Source of the DNA: Dermatemys mawii
Taxonomy: Eukaryota; Chordata; Testudines; Dermatemydidae
Length of the DNA: 64,000 bases
Direction: 5' to 3'
Assembly: GCA_007922305.1 (NCBI GenBank)
Contig: ML677364.1
Location: forward strand, 13,657,572-13,721,571
Part shown: positions 54,381 to 64,000 of the stretch, piece by piece
Position numbering within the stretch: position 1 is the stretch's first letter
Layout: each line of letters opens with the position of its first letter
Translations under genes and position numbers: made by a program
Notes under the pieces: model-generated
The model's input: only the letters and a program-made list of their open reading frames with translations
What the model was told of the DNA's origin: nothing
Database searches by the model: none

Positions 54381-56814
54381 AATTAGAGGTGTGTTGTTTA
54401 TAGTTACTTTGATCATATAGCATTGTTCCATCTCCCGATTGGATGACTTATTTAATTAAGCAACACAGAACAAATTTTAAATACTACAACTGAATGTACA
54501 ATTTGAAATTCACATGCCATAAATATTAAAGCACTCAGTGTTAACGTTTGACTCAAATGAATAGTTTTGCTAGTAAATCCTGATGGAGGTTTGTGGAAAG
54601 CAATTTTGAAAGCCTGTTAACATGATCAAATCAATATGCATTTTTGAATTCTAGAAAACATTAACAGTAATTATTTTTTACTGTTCACCTAGCTTTACTG
54701 CTAACTCAGACAGGCTGGCCATTGTGATTCTTAGAAATAAGTTCACATTCAACTGATATGAAAAAAGGCAGAAGATACTTTGGGATAGATATTGAAAAAT
54801 GAAGGCACTAATACTATGACTATTTTCTATAATTTTGACAAGATATCACTTACAATATCATTTTTATTTTTGAAACCCTCATTATAAAAAACCCCCAAAA
54901 AGATAAAGAAAGTTCAAGGAAATAAAACTGAAATGATTAAGGGAAATATGATGAAAGACTACTATTTGATGTATGTAATCTAGAAAAAAAGATGATTCAA
55001 AGAAAAAATAACTGGTAATGAATTAATTTCAAAATACTTAGTAGTTCCTTTGCTTTAAGTTAGCATCCAAAAAGAAGAGGCTTACTTGAAGCCCATAGTT
55101 TCAGAAACTGGCCTGGAGATGGGGGGAAAAGGCGTCCTCCTTTCTACCCTGGTAACAAGATCTTTTCTCAGGATAGGTTATTGGGTCCTAAACTTGCTTT
55201 TGGTCCAGTACTTACTGCTGCATAACCTACAACGGTTTTGTTGGGTTTTTTGGAGGCAATATTCCATATTTGGAAAAAGTCAGGAAAAGCTCATGGCAGG
55301 AATACTATAATTTATAGTATATGGAAATAACATATTGCATTTATAAAGATATACCAGTTTGTCTCTTGTCTTCACTAAATGAAAAAGAAATAAACTCCAT
55401 GACTCTATGAAGCTTGCAGTTCTCCTAAATGTGCTTCAAAAATTAACCAGTGGGGACCCCCTAAATTGAATCCCATAAACAGCATTTGAAATTACATTTT
55501 CAGACTGCTCAGTCACAAATTCTTTTTAATTGTTTATACTGACCTTGTTTTTTTGGAGAAGAAATCCTTTTAGAAAGTGTAATGTTTCCCTGAATAGAAA
55601 AGATGTAATTAGCTTTAATTTGCACAATCAGGGATCATAAACAGATTATAATTTGCATTGCAAAACTGTAGAACATCATTAAGGTTACATTTGGTATGGT
55701 AGTTATAAGAAATTATATTGAATAAATATCTCCAGCCTAAGGTCAAACAGTATAATGAAGACATAAATCCTTATCTGAAAGCATAATTGTTCTTCTGGAT
55801 ATTACTGTCCATTCTAGAAAGGCTGCAGTAGTGTAGTTCTCTCTATGTACATTTGATAAATATTTTAATAAGCTATTGCATAATGAACTTAAAGAACCAT
55901 GTCAGTGAAATCTCCCTGACTAATTGAAGTACAAATATAAAAAATTCCCTCCATCCATTAGGACTAGATGTGTGTACTCATGTACACTTTTGGAGGTCAA
56001 GCAGAGTTTCATGTAGGATGGATCAAGGTAAACATGAAATATGCCCTTCCTTTACTGACTGTAAAGGAAGTGTTCTTGTTTTACACTATTTGCTCCTGGC
56101 AGATAAAGATTACCCTTTTGGTAAGCAGACTGAAAAGACTTTTAGTAAACAATATGCTTAGAGTATGTGCCACCAAATAGACAATTTGTAGCTCTGACCA
56201 GTGGTTCACAGACAAGTAATTACTTGCATTGTTATGCCTCTCTGCATATTCTCTTAGTTCTGGGGGTGAGAGAAGAAGAGGAGAATGGGGGAATATATCC
56301 AATATTATAAAACTGCTTTTGTGAGACAGCTTTGTTTGAAAAACTATTGACTTGCCAATGAAATATGATTTGATTCTCCTTCAGACCAAGGATATGCAAA
56401 TATGTCTTCATTTAAAATCAGAAAAATCAGAAATACTTTGATATGTCCTCAAGAAAGCGAGGCTAATCAATGAACAGATCATCAGAGAGTTTGAACAACG
56501 CTGCAGATTAACTGCAAAGGTGGGTATTTCACCATCTGATATTTTATTTTAAAGTAGCTATAGTTAAACATCAAAAAACCAACAACAATAACAAAAATCA
56601 TTTGAGTTTGTTTGGATAAACAGCCAAAGAATGGGATGTTTATTTAAAATGTGGTATTCAGATCCCCTTTCTACTCTCTGGATTCCAACAACAAACCATT
56701 TCTTCCCATAATAAAATGAAAGTCCTCTTACCTTTTGGACGGATAGTATTAATGTTTTGGAGTGGGTCTGTCAAGCCATTTTTTGTTCTCTTCTCCAGAG
56801 ATTACCACATAGGT
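54381..56814. other. Long stretch without genes or nameable repeats
   Basis: About 2.4 kb of AT-rich DNA. I see no exon-like frame. Confidence 0.5.
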
Positions 56815-56830
56815 CCATTGACTTCAATGG
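56815..56830. repeat. CCATTGACTTCAATGG hairpin motif
   Basis: A 16-bp near-perfect palindrome (7-bp arms around CT). Diverged copies recur near 23600, 23830, 25905, 37470, 43785 and 45215. Confidence 0.75.
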
Positions 56831-56874
56831 GGAGCTGGTGAGCTCTCAGCACTTTCGAAAATCACTTTTGAAAA

Positions 56875-57010
56875 ATTTTGACAACATTCATCTGATGAAG
56901 TGGGTCTTAGCCCACGAAAGCTCATGGTCCCTAAGATCTGTTAGCCTATAAGATGCTACAAGACTGTCGCTTTTGCAGATCCAGACTAACAAGGCTACCC
57001 CTCTGATACG
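56875..57010 (+). repeat. Dispersed repeat with hammerhead-ribozyme-like core
   Basis: CTGATGA (56892-56898) is followed by a 5-bp stem GTGGG/CCCAC (56900-56904 with 56911-56915), a 6-nt loop, and GAAA (56916-56919). This is the conserved layout of hammerhead stem II with both core boxes. Next comes a short GC...GGTC segment where stem III and the cleavage site should be; the stem III pair is imperfect. I cannot form a convincing stem I. The tail 'CCAGACTAACAAGGCTACCC' parallels the tail of the 10153-10428 insert. Hammerhead motifs are known in Penelope-like and related retroelements; membership here is inferred. Confidence 0.6.
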
Positions 57011-60000
57011 AGACACCAAATAAACAAGTTATTTTATATGGAAAGGCCACCATAATCCTTCTGCTGTCTGAGTGGAGCTCATTTCATTATAGTGGAGTCT
57101 ATGCATAGTTATCAGCATTTTTTTTAAAAAAGTCAAGGTACATTTCTTCAAGGGCTCCTTTCTGCACCCATTACTTCTTTTCAATAGCATATGCTCCCAC
57201 GAAAGTCCCTACTGAATTTAGTATCCGTTGTTCCTATACAACATCCTCCCCCACATGGCTTAAAAGGCACAGTGCAGCACTATGAATTAAAGGTCTCCCT
57301 TCAATCCAGTCACTGAAGCTGATTGCAGGCTTATAATACAAAAATGTCCCCAAACTGTCCTTTTTATCTCTGATCAGATCAGAGCAAACTTAGTGATTTC
57401 AGGGAATTGTTCCCAATTCCATTTTTTAACTGCAAATTCCCTGGCACTGAGGAGTTGAAAGAGTTTTATTGCAAAGGGTTCTTTTGGTGTCCATTCCAGA
57501 CCTTTCTTTTAAGAGAAGCAGTGAAGTTGTAAATTACAGAGGCAAGCTAGAACTTTGCAAATTTTTCCTCTTTGTAATTGAAATGGCTTCTGTCCTAGGA
57601 TATGGCAGTTTGTGTATCCGGCCCCTATAGATTAAGTGTATCCCTGGGATTCCATTGTCTTCATGTCCTTTCTCTTTTCACTTAAATCATAGGGATTTTC
57701 TTTTTAATTTCCCTGGTAATGGCTGCTAAACATTTCCATCCAACACTTGCCAGTACAATCTTGGGTTTGTAATATGGTTTTTGTGATCCTTCACATGCTC
57801 TGTCCTCAGTTTAATTGGTGGATGAGGATTTGGTCTTGCTTGCTTGGATACAAATTGCTACTCCAAAATTGTTTGTTTTATTAGAATAAAGTTCTTCCAT
57901 CACTGCTGAAAATATTTTAGTTTCAGTTGAAAAATACTTTAAGACGGGTTTCAATAGGGTAACTGTGTTCATTGAATATGCAGAGAAAAAGCTCCGGAAT
58001 AAATAACAATGTCTTAGTTGCTATTATGACACACCGATTTAATGCAAAGTATGATGGCTTCAAATGTACCATTTTCCATAATATGCATGCAGTTCCACAG
58101 AAGGACTTTATATTTATTCATAGCAAAATGGTATCGCTCCGTATTGTCCCTACCTTGAATAGATGGAAGTTGTTAGCAAAATATGCATTGAACGGGAAAA
58201 TACTTTTGACTGCAAAGAAGCAAAAGTTTGGAAATAAATTTATGGATATGCATGAAAATGAATTGGTTTTGACAAACTTATAGGATTCAATGAAAATATG
58301 ATTTTGAAAGATTTATATTGATGTATAATCGTTTCTATCAGTTGGAAGATACAGATATTGATTTCCTGGGCAAATGGCAATGTATTAGATTCAGCAAAGT
58401 GACACTGGTTTCAGTGCATATTGCATGTTGCTATCTCCTGAAATTGTATTGTGTTGAAAAATGAAATAGGCATAAATCTAACAACTCCAAAGTTTCCAAT
58501 CTCAAAACTTGCGCGTTAAGCATTTGCAGGTGAACATCCTCAGTGTTAAGTACAAGTTGATATTTTTATTCTGGACAATTTTATTTTTTTTCAGTTTTGA
58601 TTTATTCACTGTTTATATTTCTGGGATTTCTATTTTAGTGACTCATAGCTGCATAAGTCATTAGTTAACCAAATAATGTATTTTTATTACAGCTGGGCTC
58701 TTTATTGAATTTCTTTGATAAGTTCATTAATAAAATGGCCTGTTTTCAAACATTGCTTTGGAAAAGGTTGGTTGGTTGGTTGGTTTTATTTGTTTCCCCC
58801 AACCCCACCTCCAGGCTGATTCTGGCACAAGATTAGCTAGAGTCTAATGAAGTGGGGAAAAGAGGAAACTCTCCACTCAGGATCTTGGTAGCTGATCTGT
58901 GTGACCTTACTCAAAGGGAAATTATTGTTCCTGGTCTTAGATTCTAAACTATTTGGAGAAGGAATCATCTTTTGTTTTGTTTGTTTGTTTGTTTATACAG
59001 TGTCATCACAAAGGGGCCCTCATCTCTCAGTGTGGCATCTAAGCACTACCACAATACTATTACTATTAATAAATGAAACACCTCCCATTCTCACTTCCAA
59101 ATCACAATGCCATTGGCCATGCAATTACAATGAACGCTTACAAGGAAAACTTATACTGAAGAGCATTTTTAACTGCATTTGATAATTTTGACTAAAAGAT
59201 TACATTCATCTCCTTTTGTTCTGTTTCCCTTCTGCCCAGACCCTTACCTGTCCACTTCTTGTGCATGCAACTCTAGAATCTGACTCCCTGTTCCCTTGCT
59301 GCCAACATTTTTTTCACTGCTGCACTGCTCTCAGTACACCCTTAACTGATTCCCAGTTACCTCCTTCTCCCCTGTACACTCAGCCTGACTGTATCTTTCT
59401 CTTCTTTGTAATAAACAGCCTGGATATCTGGAGAAGTAGCTGGAAGAAAATAGGAGACTCAAGCACCACGTGACCAGTCATCTCTCAATGGACCACTGTT
59501 TCAGAAGTAGTATTCTAGTTTGATCTTCTCTGTCAAATATCAAAAGGCAAATTAGCATTATGGTGAACTTCAGTGGGATGCTGTGTGACTAAGGTACTAA
59601 ACTAAAAAAGTAATCTGTGACTATGTAATGAAGTTATTTAAAGCACTGCATAGCCTGCCAGAAAGCTTACCTGGAGCATTACAGCAGAAAACCAATGTTA
59701 TATCGTTGGTGAGCTATATAGTAAATTGATGGTCTCCACTCAGTCCGCTTTCTAATGAACAGGTGTCCCCAGTGCAATTAGCACTATTTAGTAGGAGTAG
59801 GCGAAAGACTGAATGGGCTTGGAAAGTGAAATAAAACAGCACTGAGGTACAATGATGGGAAAATGTACCAATTTCTTGTGTTTCATGAGATGCAGAGGAC
59901 TTCTAACACCTTAGGACTTTCAGTAAAGGATCGTCCACAAGCGTTGAATTCATTGGGTCTTTTTTAAAGTGTGTGAGAGCAAAGAAAGGCGATAAAAATT

Positions 60001-60676
60001 AAAAAAATAATTTGTTGTGATTCATTTGGTTGTTATAGAACATTCACCTCATACAAGTCCATTAAGTCCTAGTTCTTGTTCAGCCAATTGCTAAGGCAAA
60101 CAAGTGTGTTGACATTTATGGGAGATAATGCTGTCTTCTTCTTATTTACAATGTCACCTGAAAGTGAGAATAGGCATTCACATATGCTAAACATCCATAT
60201 GCCCCCTCATGCTTTGACTCGTACACTCTAAAGTTTTATGTGGTTTTGTTTTTCAGTGCAGTTATGTAAAAAATCATCTACATTTGTAAATTGTTCTTTC
60301 ATAATGTAGATTGCACTACAGTACTTGTATGGGGTGAACTGAAAAATACTATTTCTTTTGTTTTTTACAGTGTAAATATTTTTGTTATAAAAATAATAAA
60401 AAGTGAGCACTGTACAGTTTTTATTCTGTGTTATTACTGAATTCAGTATATTTGAAAATGTAGAAAAACATCTAAAAATATTTATAATAAATTAAATTTG
60501 TTTTCTAGTATTGTTTGACAGCTCTCATCACTAGATCACTTCTCCCATTCTTAGTCATTGTACCAGCTTTGATGTGTTATCATCAGTCTAAATGTAAGTT
60601 GGGGGAGGAAATAATGTTGAGAGGGGACTGGAATATAAGTCAGAAAGAATCCTGTTGTTAACACTTGTTGCAGCCT
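57011..60676. other. Long stretch without genes; short TTGG and TTTG runs
   Basis: A (TTGG) run lies at about 58767-58786 and a (TTTG) run at 58972-58994. The 103-codon frame 57972-58283 is Lys/Asn/Met-rich with no domain; I do not call it. No exon is supported. Confidence 0.5.
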
Positions 60677-60939
60677 TAAGCCTTGTTTAGACACAGATTA
60701 TAATACTTTAACTATACTGAAATTAAACCAGTATAGTCTCCCTTACATGGATATAACTATAACATTATAGGAGTGCCTATACAGACATAGCTTATCCCCA
60801 TTTGGGAAAGGAAACAAGCTATACCTGTATAACTGTATCCACACCAGGAATTGTAACAGTATCACTATTTGGGGGAAAAGAAAATCATACTCCTCACTGA
60901 TAGCATTTTATTGCTAAAAAATGTACAAACCAAGCCTTA
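60677..60939. mobile_element. MITE-like element with TAAGCCTTG ends
   Basis: The left end TAAGCCTTGTTTAGACACAG and the right end, whose complement reads TAAGGCTTGGTTTGTACA, form a degenerate inverted pair. Inside, CCAGTATAG-type and ATAACTATAAC/ATAACTGTATCC words repeat. It is noncoding. No clear 8-bp duplication was found. Confidence 0.5.
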
Positions 60940-63900
60940 GGGAGGAAAACCTAGTTATTTAAGTTTCCAGTAAAACCAAACCCAAGGAAGTGGTACATTT
61001 GGATCAAATTGTTTCCAGGTTTTGTTCAGCACGGGGTGGGAATTTAACCTGTTTAAACTTCCGTTGCTAACCAGACTTTATTTTGTGGGGGGAGATTGGT
61101 AAGAGTAGATAAAAGATTCTGTATTTTGCTTTCTTGGTGTGTATGTGCCCCCCACTTCCCTTTTTAAAAAAATCCTCTGTAATTTGACTGTTTTTTTCAT
61201 GAAGCAGCTTGTTCCTTGCCTGAGAGACTCATGTTTAGTAATTATGTGGCTAGTAGTGCATTAGCTGCCCAGCTGCCCAGCCTGCTGGAATACAGGTGTA
61301 GAAATCTGTGCGGAGAGGGTCATTACATTTGTTAGCTTTCCCCATCTGGAAGTCACAAAGCACTGTGCGTGTGGTCCACAGAGCTGGCTCAAATCAGATG
61401 TCTTTCTTTTTATGTTCACAGTAGAACAGTGGAACAGTGCATTTCCTACCTCCATTTTCTGAATTTTAATGCACCCTCATTTCAAGAAGCTTATGATTAA
61501 TTTATTTACCAAGCTTATTAGAGTAACAATTTTAAATGAGTGAATACACACACATGTATACACACCATGTATATATATATGTTCATGTTGAGGCATTTGT
61601 GCATGCATAGGTGATAAATGGGGTGTGGATGGAGTTTTTCTATAGCTCTCCAGTTTCCAGAATGGCCCTGAGAAGCTGTTGGTGGCCACTGAAAAGTAGA
61701 AGAGCTAGGAGGCTAATACTTTATTCTGGGGGTTAACTATGTGAGGGTGTGTCTGTGTGTGAAAGTGGTGCAAGAAAGTAGAAATATTACATCATTGCAT
61801 CAAGATAAAGAAATTTTTTTTTTTTCAGTGGCTGAGCTAGTTTCTTAAGGACAATAGTGTGGTGTAAATACAAACTGTGTGTCTTACAGTATCTACTATT
61901 CCATCTGACTAAATTGTCCAAGGTCAGTTTAAAGACCAGCTGTAGCATTTGCCCATGAAACCTGTGAGGAAGTATAGTACATAAGACTGCCCTCACATTC
62001 TTTTTAATGGTTCTCCTGTGTTGTTAAGAGGGATTGTAGATGAGTTTAAACAGGCAACCGAAAAGACTGTTTAGTCAACGTGTGTTCTTGGATATGAGAA
62101 GCGGTAGTTGGAACTTTTTCTGTCAAAACTGTTTCACTGTCGTTTGTTTTCAATTACACAAAATTTCTCGTGAAGTGTCTGCTTTCTGAGAAAAATTGAA
62201 TTTTCTTTGCAAACTAAAGTGGTTGACCATTTTCTCACTCTCCGATCCCCAAATAAAAGTCTAAATTTTCCCACAGCAAAGATAACCATTTTCCAACCCA
62301 ATCTAAATAGGAAATTTAGCCAGAACACTACATGATGACCACCAAGATATTTCTGACACAGTAGAAATAAGGGGCCATATACACAGCTGGAGATAATCAG
62401 ACAAGCTCCTTTGAAGTCAGCTCTGTTGATTGGCATCTGCTCAGGATCTGGTCTAAGCTTTCCATGAGTTGTCTGGGGATATTTTACTCTTTATTATTCT
62501 AGCCATAAAGAGCTACTGTGCAGGAAACTTACCTGTTTTCTTGGGCTTTTCGTTTTGTGGTTTTTAACCTGAATTGCCTTTCCATCTGTCTGATTCATCA
62601 AGGTAATAACATATGCATTTTCACAGTATTACTTTTATTTTAAGAGTCAATCTCTGCCCAGAGCAGTCTTTTGTTATAAATTAATATTTTATATTTGGAG
62701 TGGGGGAAATAAGTTGTGTTGTTTATCTCCAGGGGTACTGATCTTCTGTCAATAAAAAATGATCACTGTTACCAAAATCTTTAGATCTTTAAAATTGGAA
62801 TGGATCTACATGAGTAAGAACTCGAATATGAAAAAAAAAATCTATTCATTGAGCCCTTTTGAGGCTTATTTATTTTCCTACGCTCTTATCAGAGAAACCA
62901 TACATGAGGAAATGTAAACCATGGATTTTCCATCTGAGGATCGTGACCATTCTATCCTTTCTGTATTGCTAAGTGGGTTGGGAGTCCTGGCTAAATCTCA
63001 GGTGAGTACAGGGTGACTCTTGGTATGGAAAAGATTGACAGTCAATGGTATTGATCACTAGAGAACTAATAAAAGGAAAGCAATAAACGGAAAGGCTGGA
63101 AGATTCTTGATATGCTGGTAATTTGTTAAAGAATAGATCTGTTTGCTGTTCGTGGTGCATGATTGAATGCACTTTGTATACAAACCACTTTGGGACAGTA
63201 ACAGAAATGGCAAGAGGCCAAGAAAGCTTTGCTTTACCTAATGAAGAAAACAGGTCTCTGGAGAAAGCAGCTTTTAAGCATTTGGCATAGTAGATGTATA
63301 TTAGTTCATGCTATAAAAAGCACTGCTGCTGTGAGCATGTGATCACCTCTGTTATTCTTGCCTGCATACTGGGATTGTTTTTTTTTAAAAAAGGAGATAT
63401 TAAATAGAGTTCGCCAGAGAACCATATTAATCCGAATATGTGGTTCTGTCAAAATCAATATGTTTTGTGAAATTGGGTCTATTATTAAAATGAGATGTTA
63501 TGTTAACTTTTCTGATTTGTTTCCAAAACAAAAATTTTTCAGAATGAAATACTTTGATTTTCATTTTGAAACAACTTTTTGTTCAGAATTTATTTAATAT
63601 AATACATTAAAAATTAAAGTTAAAATGAAATATTGATTTATTTTCAAAACAAAGTATTTCAAACATTTTTGGGGAACTTTCCTTTATAGAGAACTTTGAA
63701 ATTTATGATTTTTGTTCCTATTCTTAACAAAGCCAAACTTAGAAATCTCAATCCTTCATGAAACAAAACTACCATACTCTGCTCAGTTATATGATATAGT
63801 TAAAATGAAAACTGTAATTTAGCTGTATTTCTGAAAAATACATTTGAAAACTTTATCAAAGTCCCATTTTCAAAAGACTAGACAATTAGAGGACTAAGTC

Positions 63901-64000
63901 TTACTGAGTTCCAATGAGTACTGTATGTTAATCACTATTAATCTAACCCACTCCTGCCATCATACAGCTTAAGCACAAGATTTCTGTGACTTTTAAATAA
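60940..64000. other. Long stretch without genes; degenerate TTTCAAAAC-type tract at the end
   Basis: No supported gene. A T-run lies at 61815-61826. Around 63450-63670, words such as CATTTTGAAACAA and TTTCAAAACAAAG repeat in a degenerate way, like the tract at 4280-4400. The 100-codon reverse frame 62134-62436 has no domain. Confidence 0.5.

Noticed and set aside
57972..58283. 103-codon frame
   Set aside because: Lys/Asn/Met-rich composition typical of AT-rich noncoding DNA; no motif or neighbour support.
1..64000. CRISPR array, operon, tRNA or rRNA genes
   Set aside because: No regularly spaced direct repeats, no clover-leaf or rRNA core motifs seen; the window is eukaryotic non-genic DNA.

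Overview
The window looks like non-genic chromosomal DNA from a sauropsid, most likely a turtle. It is AT-rich and has no convincing host exon, tRNA or rRNA. It holds CR1 LINE 3' ends, MIR-type SINEs, several hAT-like MITEs with 8-bp target-site duplications (TSDs), solo LTRs, and a gammaretrovirus-like provirus with a tRNA-Pro-type primer site. The turtle assignment is an inference from this repeat mix.

Layout. 1-12.5 kb: MIR and CR1 relics, a 118-bp TA-flanked MITE, two hAT-like MITEs (5635-5853 and 7160-7466), and a long antisense CR1 (9506-10800) split by a 276-bp insert with inverted arms (10153-10428). 12.5-17.5 kb: mostly unremarkable AT-rich DNA. 17.5-23 kb: a solo LTR (17550-18210), a second unrelated solo LTR (18242-18911), and four MITE-like elements including a long imperfect palindrome (21214-21481). 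27-33 kb: a hAT-like MITE with a perfect 8-bp TSD, two more copies of the first solo LTR (28075-28735 inverted; 31777-32373 inside a TA microsatellite), and an LTR-like tract (30150-31645). 37.5-38.4 kb: a 400-N gap whose flanks are 228-bp reverse complements. 38.6-39.6 kb: a GC-rich island with a TATA-like box and an ORF of 39-bp (13-residue) tandem repeats. 46-47.2 kb: a probable solo LTR and a CR1 3' end. 48434-54257: the provirus. 54.3-64 kb: mostly nothing recognisable, apart from a hammerhead-ribozyme-like repeat near 56.9 kb and a MITE-like element near 60.7 kb.

The provirus (5824 bp) has two LTRs of 402 and 403 bp differing by 9 transitions and 1 indel, a 4-bp AGGC duplication, a primer-binding site and a polypurine tract. 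Its interior is heavily damaged. Most of capsid is missing, pol has at least four frame changes and three in-frame stops, two of three integrase catalytic residues are replaced, and env is reduced to a membrane anchor and cytoplasmic tail. That much damage next to about 2% LTR divergence suggests the copy was already defective when it inserted.

The best candidates for further study are the GC-rich repeat-peptide island at 38.6-39.6 kb, the hammerhead-like cores in three related repeats (one arranged as an inverted pair), the mirrored flanks of the gap, and the young but defective provirus. All calls come from reading the sequence; no database search was possible.
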